Origin: Streptomyces lilacinus
GTDB taxonomy: Bacteria > Actinomycetota > Actinomycetes > Streptomycetales > Streptomycetaceae
Direction: 5' to 3'
Assembly (NCBI GenBank): GCA_000715685.1
Contig: KL569444.1
Coordinates: forward strand, 8,307 to 16,927
Length of the DNA: 8,621 nucleotides
Positions within the stretch are counted from its first letter, which is position 1; every line of letters starts with the position of its first letter. The position numbers and the translations under genes were made by a program. Positions 1 to 5,864 of this stretch are shown one piece after another. The notes below the pieces were generated by a model that ran no database searches, was not told where the DNA came from, and saw only the letters and a program-made list of their open reading frames with translations.

Positions 1-47
1 GCCGCTACGACGTCCGACGGCTCGACCCGGCGGACCTGGTCGCCTAG
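1..47 (+). CDS. 3' end of an unidentified gene (partial)
   Basis: Reading from base 3, an open frame gives the residues RYDVRRLDPADLVA and then a TAG stop at 45-47. The composition (Arg, Asp, Ala, G/C third positions) fits a real Streptomyces protein tail. Fourteen residues are too few to name a family. It would converge on the lipoprotein gene whose stop lies at 89-91. The other two plus-strand frames stay open across this stretch, so the assignment rests only on the plausible tail and the gene arrangement. Confidence 0.45.
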   Translation, partial: RYDVRRLDPADLVA

Positions 48-79
48 GACCCGGTCGCGCCCGGCCGCCTAGGACCCGG
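41..79. repeat. 14-bp direct repeat, two copies, spanning a stop codon
   Basis: CGCCTAGGACCCGG occurs at 41-54 and again at 66-79, a period of 25 bp, with weaker similarity in the remaining 11 bp of each unit. The first copy contains the stop codon of the left-edge gene and the second repeats that TAG 25 bases later. It looks like a small local duplication in the gap between two convergent genes. Confidence 0.6.
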
Positions 80-82
80 CCG
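62..82. terminator. possible weak bidirectional hairpin
   Basis: CGGCCG at 62-67 pairs with CGGCCG at 77-82 around a 9-base loop, between two convergent genes (stops at 47 and 89). There is no T-run on either side. Streptomyces terminators often lack one, but a 6-bp GC stem in DNA of this composition can arise by chance. Confidence 0.25.
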
Positions 83-88
83 CCGGGG

Positions 89-685
89 TCACTTCTTGAC
101 GGCCCACTGGGCGGTGTCCTTGCCGAAGCCGGAGTCCGGCGTGAACGTGACCGTCTTGGGCTTGGCGCTCTCGGGCACCGAGACCACGACGTAGCCGAGG
201 GCCTTCTCACCGGCGGCCAGCTTGACCGAGGCCGGCATGTTGGGGCCCGAGGTGGTCTCGCCGATGGAGTGGGTGAAGGTCTGGTTCTGCTCGTCCAAGA
301 CCTTCACCCCGTTGGCGGGGCTGTCGTCGTAGGCGGTCGTGCCGGTGTTGACGATCTCGAGCTGGGCGGCGACCCACCGCTTGCCCGGCTTGGGCGTCAT
401 GAACTTGTTGTTGCTCTGGGCCGGGTCGACCCAGTTCTTCAGCGTGACCGCGACCTGGGCGCCGTTCTTGGCCTTGACGGTGGCGGTGCCGCCGACGGTG
501 AGCGCGCCTCCCGTGGTGCCCTTGTCGCCGCCCTTGTCCGGCTTGGGCGCCGGGGCGACGACGTCGGAGCTCTGAGCGGCGCTCGGGCTGTCGCCGGGCT
601 TGGCGTCGACACCGTCGCTGTTGCAGGCGGTGGCGGTGGCCGCGAGCGCGATGACGACGGCGGCGGTGGAGAGTTGACGACGCAT
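89..685 (-). CDS. DUF4352-type secreted lipoprotein
   Basis: A predicted membrane-anchored, extracytoplasmic lipoprotein of 198 residues. Residues 1-20 form a signal peptide (MRRQL, then a hydrophobic Ala/Val/Ile stretch) ending in a lipobox ATAC with Cys21 as the likely lipidated residue. Residues 22-60 are a Pro/Lys/Gly/Asp-rich linker. Residues about 61-195 are a beta-rich domain with the pattern of DUF4352 (Ig-like) proteins: VKAKNGAQVAVTL, then GKRWVAAQLEIVNTG, then LAAGEKALGYVVVSVPE. The role of this family in Streptomyces is not established and I assign none. The frame stays open upstream to 898, but ATG at 685 is chosen because GGGGGA sits just before it and the signal peptide starts there. 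The upstream extension would be repeat-derived sequence. GGAAC at 749-745 on this strand resembles an ECF sigma -35 box, but no convincing -10 follows, so this is only a suggestion. Confidence 0.85.
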   Translation of the reverse strand: MRRQLSTAAVVIALAATATACNSDGVDAKPGDSPSAAQSSDVVAPAPKPDKGGDKGTTGGALTVGGTATVKAKNGAQVAVTLKNWVDPAQSNNKFMTPKPGKRWVAAQLEIVNTGTTAYDDSPANGVKVLDEQNQTFTHSIGETTSGPNMPASVKLAAGEKALGYVVVSVPESAKPKTVTFTPDSGFGKDTAQWAVKK

Positions 686-807
686 GGTGGATCCCCCGTG
701 TGGTTCGTTCTTGACGTGCACATTCTTACGGCACGAACGAGGGGGTTCCGGCCGCCGAAGGCCCCACGGGGCCCCTTGTGACAGTTGAGTGATCAAATCG
801 TCGCACG

Positions 808-891
808 CCACCGACACGACGCGGACGGTCACCGACACGACGCGGGCGACCACCGACACGACACGGACGGCCGCCGACACCGCCCGTACGA
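808..891. repeat. 21-bp tandem repeat, three good copies plus one degenerate
   Basis: Units of 21 bp start at 808, 829, 850 and 871. The shared core CACCGACACGAC is present exactly at 810-821 and 831-842. At 852-863 the final base differs only from A onward (CACCGACACGACA), and the fourth unit (871-891) keeps only CGCCGACAC. The array lies in the 229-bp gap (686-914) between the dehydrogenase stop and the lipoprotein start. The rest of the gap holds the lipoprotein leader, a small hairpin (GGCCC at 760-764 with GGGCC at 769-773) and a short AT-richer patch at about 776-800. Because 21 is a multiple of 3, the repeat keeps all frames open, which explains the long spurious frames here. A 21-bp period is also two DNA turns, which would suit protein binding, but nothing shows that a protein binds it. 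Confidence 0.75.
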
Positions 892-914
892 AGCGCACGG
901 GCCGACCGACCGGC

Positions 915-2141
915 CTACCGGATGGGCATCCCGGACAGCGCCCGTGCGATCACCAGCCGCTGGATCTCGCTCGTGCCCTCGAAGATCGTGTAGATGGCGG
1001 CGTCCCGGTGCATCCGCTCCACCGGGTACTCCCGGGTGTAGCCGTTGCCGCCGAGGATCTGCATGGCCTGGGCGGTGACCGCCTTGGCGGTCTCGCCCGC
1101 GAAGAGCTTGGACATCGAGCCCTCGGCCGACGTGAAGGGCTTGCCCGCACCGGCCATCCAGGAGGCGCGCCAGACCAGGAGCCGGGCCGCGTCGATACGG
1201 GTGCGCATGTCGGCGAGCTGGAAGGCGACGCCCTGGTTGTCGATGATGGGCCGGCCGAACTGCACGCGCGTCTTGGCGTAGTCGAGGGCCACCTCGTACG
1301 CGGCGCGCGCGATGCCGACCGCCTGGGCGCCGACGGCCGGGCGGGAGGCCTCGAAGGTGGCCATCGCGGCGTTCGCCCCGCGCTCCGCGCCGCCGCGGGC
1401 CCGCTCGCGGGCGCGGCCGAGGCGCTCGTCGAGCCGCTCCTTGCCACCGAGGAGGCAGTGGCCCGGGACGCGGACGTCCTGGAGGACGACCTCGGCGGTG
1501 TGGGAGGCACGGATGCCGTGCTTCTTGAACTTCTGACCCTGCGCGAGGCCCGGGGTGCCGGGCGGTACGACGAAGGAGGCGTGCCCACGGGCGCCGAGCT
1601 CCGGGTCGACCACGGCGACGACGACGTGGACGTCGGCGATGCCGCCGTTGGTGGCCCAGGTCTTGGTGCCGTTCAGCACCCACTCGTCCTTGGCCTCGTC
1701 GTAGCGTGCCCGGGTGCGCATGGCGGAGACGTCGGAGCCCGCGTCGGGCTCGGAGGAGCAGAAGGCGGCGATCTTCACGTCGTTCGCGTCGCCGTACATC
1801 TGCGGCACCCAGGTGCCGATCTGCTCGTCGGTGCCGTTGGTGAAGACGCTGATGGCGGCGAGCCCGGTGCCGGCGATGGCGAGGCCGAGGCCGGCGTCCC
1901 CCCAGAAGAGCTCCTCGAGGGTGAGGGGCACGCCCAGACCCGTGGGGTCGAAGAACTGCTGCGCGTAGAAGTCCAGGGAGTACAGCCCGATGCGGGCGGC
2001 CTCGCGGACGACCGGCCAGGGGAATTCCTCCCGTTCGTCCCACTCCGCGGCGGCGGGACGCATCACGTCGGCGGCGAAGCCGTGGATCCAGTCCCGAACG
2101 GTCCTCTGTTCGTCGTTCAGCTCCGGCGCGAAGTCCCCCAT
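915..2141 (-). CDS. acyl-CoA dehydrogenase
   Basis: An FAD-dependent acyl-CoA dehydrogenase of 408 residues, close to the usual family length, which introduces the alpha-beta double bond into an acyl-CoA thioester. Domain order is classical: a helical N-terminal domain (about 1-120), a middle beta domain beginning with the signature [15 protein letters not shown], and a C-terminal helical domain with [29 protein letters not shown] and [11 protein letters not shown]. The Glu of FEGT (residue 388) is at the position of the catalytic base of medium-chain acyl-CoA dehydrogenase. A charged Arg/Glu stretch precedes [10 protein letters not shown]; from memory, actinobacterial homologues have a similar stretch. 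The chain length or branching of the substrate cannot be read from the sequence. ATG at 2141 is preferred over ATG at 2156 because GGGAGG precedes it by four bases, whereas 2156 has no ribosome site. The gene is divergent from a TetR regulator with palindromes over its promoter, so substrate-induced derepression is likely (inference). Confidence 0.95.
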   Translation of the reverse strand: MGDFAPELNDEQRTVRDWIHGFAADVMRPAAAEWDEREEFPWPVVREAARIGLYSLDFYAQQFFDPTGLGVPLTLEELFWGDAGLGLAIAGTGLAAISVFTNGTDEQIGTWVPQMYGDANDVKIAAFCSSEPDAGSDVSAMRTRARYDEAKDEWVLNGTKTWATNGGIADVHVVVAVVDPELGARGHASFVVPPGTPGLAQGQKFKKHGIRASHTAEVVLQDVRVPGHCLLGGKERLDERLGRARERARGGAERGANAAMATFEASRPAVGAQAVGIARAAYEVALDYAKTRVQFGRPIIDNQGVAFQLADMRTRIDAARLLVWRASWMAGAGKPFTSAEGSMSKLFAGETAKAVTAQAMQILGGNGYTREYPVERMHRDAAIYTIFEGTSEIQRLVIARALSGMPIR

Positions 2142-2157
2142 GGCCCCTCCCGACATG

Positions 2158-2187
2158 CGTTACTGGCGGTAACGGCAGTATGTTACC
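2158..2187. promoter_or_regulatory. two overlapping palindromes, probable TetR operator
   Basis: CGTTAC-N5-GTAACG (2158-2174) and GGTAAC-N8-GTTACC (2168-2187) are both perfect in their 6-base arms and share the central GTAAC. A further TGTTAC half-site lies at 2241-2246. They sit between the dehydrogenase gene and the divergent TetR gene. The second palindrome covers the -10 box predicted for the dehydrogenase and the first covers its expected start of transcription, as expected for repression. Binding by the adjacent TetR protein is inferred from position only. Confidence 0.65.
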
Positions 2188-2206
2188 CATCGGTACACCG
2201 CGTCAA
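2177..2206 (-). promoter_or_regulatory. predicted promoter of the acyl-CoA dehydrogenase gene
   Basis: On the minus strand TTGACG (2206-2201) is followed after 18 bases by CATACT (2182-2177), a good match to a housekeeping sigma promoter in Streptomyces. Transcription would begin near 2170, giving a leader of about 30 nt that includes the GGGAGG ribosome site before ATG 2141. An alternative -10, TAACAT, would leave a spacing of only 15. Confidence 0.55.
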
Positions 2207-2290
2207 TGGCACGCCCCCCGAATCCGCTCCGTGGGCGGGGTGTTACGTTGCGCAGGCATTTCGAAACATCGGGGCGGGGAGGCACGTCTT

Positions 2291-2944
2291 ATGGAGACCA
2301 GTCAGCGGGACGATCAGCAGCGGGCGGCGGAGCAGCGGCGCAGGGAGCTGTTGGAGGCCGCGGACCGGGTGGTGCTGCGGGACGGCCCGGGGGCGTCGAT
2401 GAACGCCATCGCCGCGGAGGCGGGGATCACCAAGCCGATCCTCTACCGCCACTTCGGCGACAAGGGCGGCCTGTACCGCGCGCTCGCCGTCCGCCACACC
2501 GACACCCTGCTCTCCGGCCTGCGCGAGGCGCTGGCCGCGCCGACGGAGCGGCGCGAGCGGGTCGAGTCGACGCTGGACACGTACCTGGCCGCCATCGAGG
2601 CGCGGCCCCAGGTGTACCGCTTCCTGATGCACCCCGCCGACGAGGGCCAGCCGGCCGAGCCGGCGGAGCAGGGCTTCGACGTCGGCCGGCACTCCGCTCC
2701 CCTGCTGCGGCGCATGGGCGAGGAGCTGGCCCAGGTCATCGCCGAGCGCGTGGACCTCGGCCCGGAGGGGGAGCAGCTGGCGCGGGCGTGGGGCCACGGC
2801 ATCGTCGGCATGATGCACGCGGCCGGCGACTGGTGGCTGCGGGAGCGGCCGTACGACCGGGGGCTGCTGGTGCGGTACCTCACGGACCTGCTGTGGGGCC
2901 AGCTGGCGTTCGCCGGCGAGCGGGCGGACGGCCCCGGGTTCTGA
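2291..2944 (+). CDS. TetR-family transcriptional regulator
   Basis: A DNA-binding repressor-type protein of 217 residues, normal for the family. Residues about 16-63 form the TetR DNA-binding domain: RRRELLEAADRVVL, then the helix-turn-helix MNAIAAEAGITKPILYRHF (37-55), then GDKGGLYRAL. The remainder is the helical ligand-binding and dimerisation domain, ending with helices that include WGHGIVGMMHAAGDWWL. ATG 2291 follows GGGGAGG (2276-2282) by eight bases; in-frame sequence upstream to 2180 runs through the promoter region and is not coding. It is divergent from the acyl-CoA dehydrogenase gene with palindromes between them, so it probably controls that gene and perhaps itself, with an acyl-CoA or related compound as a possible ligand (inference). 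TACGTT at 2244-2249 could be its -10 box, but no good -35 is visible. Confidence 0.93.
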   Translation: METSQRDDQQRAAEQRRRELLEAADRVVLRDGPGASMNAIAAEAGITKPILYRHFGDKGGLYRALAVRHTDTLLSGLREALAAPTERRERVESTLDTYLAAIEARPQVYRFLMHPADEGQPAEPAEQGFDVGRHSAPLLRRMGEELAQVIAERVDLGPEGEQLARAWGHGIVGMMHAAGDWWLRERPYDRGLLVRYLTDLLWGQLAFAGERADGPGF

Positions 2945-2987
2945 CGACCCTGATCTCCTGATGGGGGGTCAACTCGCCGTACGGAAA

Positions 2988-3013
2988 CGGGCCGCGCGAC
3001 CACGCGCGGCCCG
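2988..3013. terminator. strong bidirectional terminator hairpin
   Basis: An 11-bp perfect stem (2988-2998 with 3003-3013, CGGGCCGCGCG against its complement) closes a 4-base loop ACCA. It lies between the convergent TetR gene (stop at 2944) and def (stop at 3033) and can serve both strands. There is no T-run. Confidence 0.8.
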
Positions 3014-3032
3014 AGGCCCGGGAAGGCTCCCG

Positions 3033-3572
3033 TCAGGGGCGAAGGCCGCCGCGGCGCGCCGCGCGCAGCGCGCGCCGGCGGCGCAGGCCCGTCACGTGGT
3101 CGAGGTAGAGGCCGCCGTCGAGGTGGTCGCACTCGTGCTGCAGGCACCGCGCGAAGAAGCCGGTGCCGTGCACCCGGACGGCTTCGCCGTCCTTGGTGAA
3201 GCCCTCCACCACGGCTTCGTCGAAGCGCGGCGTGCCCGCCTCGACGCCGGGCACCGACAGGCACCCCTCGGGCCCGCGCACGACCGGTCCGCCGGTCTCC
3301 ACGAGCCGGGGGTTGACGAGGTGCCCCACGTGCCGGACGTCCTCGTCGTCCGGGCAGTCGTAGACGAAGACCCTGAGCGGGACGCCTATCTGGTTGGCGG
3401 CGAGGCCCACCCCGTTCGCCCCGTACATCGTGGCGAACATGTCCTCGACGAGCGTCGCGAGGTCCTCGTCGAACTCCGTGACGTCCTCGCAGGGTGTCAC
3501 GAGACCCTCGTCTCCGAGCAGCCGCATGGGCCGCTCACGTCCTGAACTGCCGGGAATCGTGACTCTTCGCAT
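3033..3572 (-). CDS. def: peptide deformylase
   Basis: A metal-dependent hydrolase that removes the formyl group from the N-terminal formyl-methionine of new proteins, acting in the cytoplasm at the ribosome exit. The 179-residue product contains all three family motifs: GVGLAANQ (54-61), EGCLSV (102-107) and QHECDH (145-150). Metal ligands are Cys104, His146 and His150, with catalytic Glu147. The C-terminal tail is Arg-rich (RRRRALRAARRGGLRP). ATG 3572 is chosen because IPGSSGRERPMRLLGD resembles the N-terminus of streptomycete homologues as I recall them. An internal ATG at 3527 is possible. GGAG lies only three bases before ATG 3572, an unusually short spacing. The frame is open to 3797 but that part overlaps the divergent murT start. 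The gene stands alone, not beside fmt as in many bacteria, so it may be one of several def copies (inference). Confidence 0.95.
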   Translation of the reverse strand: MRRVTIPGSSGRERPMRLLGDEGLVTPCEDVTEFDEDLATLVEDMFATMYGANGVGLAANQIGVPLRVFVYDCPDDEDVRHVGHLVNPRLVETGGPVVRGPEGCLSVPGVEAGTPRFDEAVVEGFTKDGEAVRVHGTGFFARCLQHECDHLDGGLYLDHVTGLRRRRALRAARRGGLRP

Positions 3573-3579
3573 GGGCTCC

Positions 3580-3585
3580 AGGGTA
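3580..3585 (-). promoter_or_regulatory. possible -10 box of def (near-leaderless transcript)
   Basis: TACCCT on the minus strand (3585-3580) ends seven bases before ATG 3572, so transcription would start at or just before the start codon. Leaderless mRNAs are common in Streptomyces. No good -35 hexamer is visible at 17-18 bases, so support is weak. Confidence 0.25.
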
Positions 3586-3627
3586 CGTTCCGGGGGCAGC
3601 GGGTTCGGGCCCACGGCCGGAGCTCGA

Positions 3628-3633
3628 TAGGCT
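3628..3633 (+). promoter_or_regulatory. possible -10 box of murT-gatD
   Basis: TAGGCT fits the TAgGNT type of -10 box common in Streptomyces. The base context 18 bp upstream (TTCGGG, 3604-3609) is a poor -35. It would give a leader of about 100 nt before murT. That leader (about 3640-3720) is GC-rich with short possible hairpins and no riboswitch I can recognise. Confidence 0.35.
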
Positions 3634-3738
3634 GATCCCCGACCGCGGCCTCCTGGCCGGCGCTGGGCGCGGAGAGGGCCTTCCCCCCTCGCTGACCAGG
3701 GACAGGCGCGGCGCCGGATGCAAGGAGGATCTAGGACG

Positions 3739-4987
3739 ATGGCAGGCAACTCGGGGCCGCTGTCGCCGCGGGCCAAGCTGGCCGTGACGGCGGGCAAGTG
3801 TGTATAAGAGACAGGCGGCGGTGTCGCGCGCCGCGGGCCGCGGCAGCGGATCGGTGATCGGCGGCAAGGTCGCGCTCAAGCTCGACCCCGACCTGCTGGC
3901 CCGGCTGGCGACCCACCTGGACGTGGTCCTGGTCTCGGCCACCAATGGCAAGACCACCACGACCCGACTGATCGCCGAGGCGCTGCGCGCCAGCGGTCCG
4001 GTGGTGTCGAACGCGCTGGGCGCGAACATGCCCGCGGGCATCACCTCCGCCCTGGCGGGCGGCTCGGACGCGCGCTACGCCGTGATCGAGGTGGACGAGA
4101 AGTACCTGGCGGGCGTCGCCCGCGACACCTCGCCGAAGGCCATAGCGCTGCTGAACCTCTCGCGCGACCAGCTCGACCGGGCCGCGGAGACGCGCATGCT
4201 CGCCGAGAAGTGGCGCGAGGGCCTGGCCGGCAGCAAGGCCGTGGTGATCGCGAACGCGGACGACCCGCTGATCGTGTGGGCCGCTTCCTCGTCGACGAAC
4301 GTGGTGTGGGTCGCGGCCGGCCAGGAGTGGAAGGACGACGCCTGGTCGTGCCCCTCCTGCGGCGGTGTGATGCAGCGCCCGGGCGACGACTGGTTCTGCG
4401 GCGAGTGCGGCTTCAGGCGGCCGACCCCCAGCTGGGCGCTGTCGGGGGACTACGTCCTCGACCCGCACGGCTCGGCGTGGCCGATCCACCTGCAGCTGCC
4501 GGGCCGGGCCAACAAGGCCAACGCCACCACCTCGGCCGCGGTGGCCGCGACCTTCGGCGTGCCGCCGCAGGTGGCGCTGGAGCGGATGTACCAGGTGCAG
4601 GCGGTCGCCGGTCGGTACGACGTGGTGACCTTCCTGGACCGCGAGGTGCGGCTGCTGCTGGCGAAGAACCCGGCCGGCTGGCTGGAGACCTTCTCGCTGA
4701 TCGACGGGCCGCCGGCCCCGGTGATCCTCTCGGTGAACGCCCGCGGCGCGGACGGCACCGACACCTCCTGGCTGTGGGACGTGGACTACACCCGCCTCGC
4801 AGGTCACCCGATCATGGTCATCGGCGACCGCAAGCTGGACCTGGCCGTGCGCCTGGAAGTCGCGGGCGTGGACTTCCGGGTCTGCGAGACCGTCGACGAG
4901 GCCGTGCAGATGGCCCCGCCCGGCAAGATCGAGGTCATCGCCAACTACACGGCGTTCCAGGACATCCGCCGCCGCGTCGGCAACTGA
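3739..4987 (+). CDS. murT: MurT, lipid II isoglutaminyl synthase ligase subunit (frame broken by adapter sequence)
   Basis: MurT works with GatD to convert the alpha-carboxylate of D-Glu in lipid II to D-isoglutamine, using ATP to activate the carboxylate. ATG 3739 follows a consensus ribosome site AAGGAGGAT (3722-3730) by eight bases. As written, translation stops at TAA 3805-3807 after 22 codons. Removing the 16 foreign bases at 3799-3814 joins Lys20 to Ala21 in frame and gives 410 residues. In that numbering: Mur-ligase P-loop SATNGKTTTT (61-70, Lys66); a Cys4 zinc ribbon characteristic of MurT at Cys199, Cys202, Cys215 and Cys218 (CPSC, CGEC); and a C-terminal DUF1727 domain with DTSWLWDVDY, the stretch I expect to supply the Asp that completes the GatD active site. 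gatD follows after 29 bases. A gene caller would likely start at GTG 3800, giving a false N-terminus MYKRQ encoded by the adapter. I judge the chromosomal gene intact. Confidence 0.93.
3799..3814 (+). other. Nextera/Tn5 mosaic-end adapter remnant (assembly artefact)
   Basis: TGTGTATAAGAGACAG is identical to the last 16 bases of the 19-base Tn5 mosaic end AGATGTGTATAAGAGACAG used by Nextera transposase kits. It is AT-rich in a very GC-rich gene, adds 16 bases (not a multiple of three) and introduces an in-frame TAA. The flanking nine bases (GCGGGCAAG and GCGGCGGTG) are not an identical 9-bp target duplication and there is no second end, so a genuine Tn5 insertion is not supported. Confidence 0.95.
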
Positions 4988-5016
4988 CCCACGGACAGCA
5001 CTGAAGGATTGTGAGC

Positions 5017-5745
5017 ATGAGCCAGAACAGTCTGCGTGTGGTGTGGGTCTACCCCGACCTGCTCAGCACCTACGGCGACCAGGGCAACGTCCTGGTCCTG
5101 GAGCGGCGCGCCCACCAGCGCCGCCTGGACGTCCAGCGGGTGGACGTCCGTTCCGACCAGCAGATCCCCACCTCCGGGGACATCTACCTGATCGGCGGCG
5201 GTGAGGACCGTCCGCAGCGGCTGGCGGCCGAGCGGCTGCGCCGCGACGGCGGCCTGAACCGGGCCGTCGCCAACGGCGCCATCGTCTTCTCGGTGTGCGC
5301 CGGCTACCAGATCCTGGGCCACGAGTTCATCAACGACCTGGGCCAGCGCGAGCAGGGCCTGGGGCTGCTGGACGTCATCAGCACCCGGGGCGAGGGCGAG
5401 CGCTGCGTGGGCGACGTGCTCGCCGACATCGACCAGCCGCTGGGCCTGCCGCCGCTGACCGGCTTCGAGAACCACCAGGGCATCACCCACCTGGGCCCGA
5501 CGGCCCGCCCGTTCGCCCGGGTGCGCTTCGGCAACGGCAACGGCACGGGCGACGGCACCGAGGGCGCGTACAACGACACCGTCTTCGGTACGTACATGCA
5601 CGGTCCGGTCATGGCCCGCAACCCGCACATCGCGGACATGCTGATCAAGCTGGCGCTGGACGTCAACGCCCTGCCGCCGGTCGACGACCGCTGGTACGAG
5701 GCGCTGCGCGCCGAGCGGATCGCCGCGGCGACACAGCCCGCATAG
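5017..5745 (+). CDS. gatD: GatD, lipid II isoglutaminyl synthase glutaminase subunit
   Basis: A class I (CobB/CobQ-like) glutamine amidotransferase that releases ammonia from glutamine and passes it to MurT for amidation of lipid II in the cytoplasm. The 242-residue product has WVYPDLLSTYGDQGN at the start, LIGGGEDRPQ, the nucleophile in FSVCAGYQILGH (Cys94), GFENHQG, and the catalytic His in GTYMHGPVM (His195). The numbering of the Cys is the same as reported for Staphylococcus aureus GatD (Cys94). ATG 5017 is preferred because AAGGA (5004-5008) lies eight bases before it; GTG 5011 would be only two bases away. The gap after murT is 29 bases with no terminator, so the two genes are almost certainly one transcript. 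The pairing of adjacent subunits strongly supports both names. Confidence 0.95.
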   Translation: MSQNSLRVVWVYPDLLSTYGDQGNVLVLERRAHQRRLDVQRVDVRSDQQIPTSGDIYLIGGGEDRPQRLAAERLRRDGGLNRAVANGAIVFSVCAGYQILGHEFINDLGQREQGLGLLDVISTRGEGERCVGDVLADIDQPLGLPPLTGFENHQGITHLGPTARPFARVRFGNGNGTGDGTEGAYNDTVFGTYMHGPVMARNPHIADMLIKLALDVNALPPVDDRWYEALRAERIAAATQPA

Positions 5746-5759
5746 CGGACACTCACGGT

Positions 5760-5791
5760 CCCCGCCGCCCTCGACGGTTAGGGTGGCGGGG
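5760..5791 (+). terminator. hairpin after gatD
   Basis: An 11-bp stem with one G-T wobble (5760-5770, CCCCGCCGCCC, with 5781-5791, GGGTGGCGGGG) closes a 10-base loop, 15 bases after the gatD stop. There is no T-run. The hairpin overlaps a possible pfkA -10 box, so it could alternatively be palindromic promoter context. Confidence 0.55.
5779..5784 (+). promoter_or_regulatory. possible -10 box of pfkA
   Basis: TAGGGT is a frequent -10 sequence in Streptomyces. It lies about 80 bases before the pfkA start. No recognisable -35 is present 17-19 bases upstream. The leader to 5864 contains complementary GGTCCG (5810-5815) and CGGACC (5840-5845) enclosing a CCGCGG pair (5826-5831 and 5837-5842), so it may fold, but I recognise no known regulatory RNA. 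Confidence 0.3.
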
Positions 5792-5864
5792 ATTCCCACC
5801 GGACGACGGGGTCCGGTCAGCCGTGCCGCGGCCCCGCCGCGGACCTGTCACGAGGTTCCCTGTC

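Noticed and set aside
760..773. Hairpin GGCCC-N4-GGGCC as terminator of the dehydrogenase gene
   Set aside because: It lies about 140 bases beyond the stop, has only a 5-bp stem and no T-run. It may equally be leader structure of the lipoprotein gene.
808..891. CRISPR-like array
   Set aside because: The units are directly contiguous with no unique spacers, and no cas genes are nearby.
686..898. N-terminal extension of the DUF4352 lipoprotein by 71 residues
   Set aside because: The lipoprotein signal peptide begins at ATG 685, directly after a GGGGGA ribosome site. The extension is encoded by repeat DNA and would bury the signal peptide.
789..2402. Long plus-strand open frame of more than 500 codons opposite the acyl-CoA dehydrogenase
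   Set aside because: It is the antisense shadow of a clear dehydrogenase gene in GC-rich DNA. It has no ribosome site, runs through the 21-bp repeats and resembles no protein family.
3573..3738. Riboswitch or attenuator in the murT leader
   Set aside because: Only short GC hairpins are visible. No known aptamer pattern and no leader peptide could be supported.
3799..3814. Genuine Tn5 insertion, or a natural frameshift or programmed shift in murT
   Set aside because: Only 16 bases of one mosaic end are present, with no transposon body, no second end and no 9-bp target duplication. Exact removal restores the frame, and no slippery site is present.
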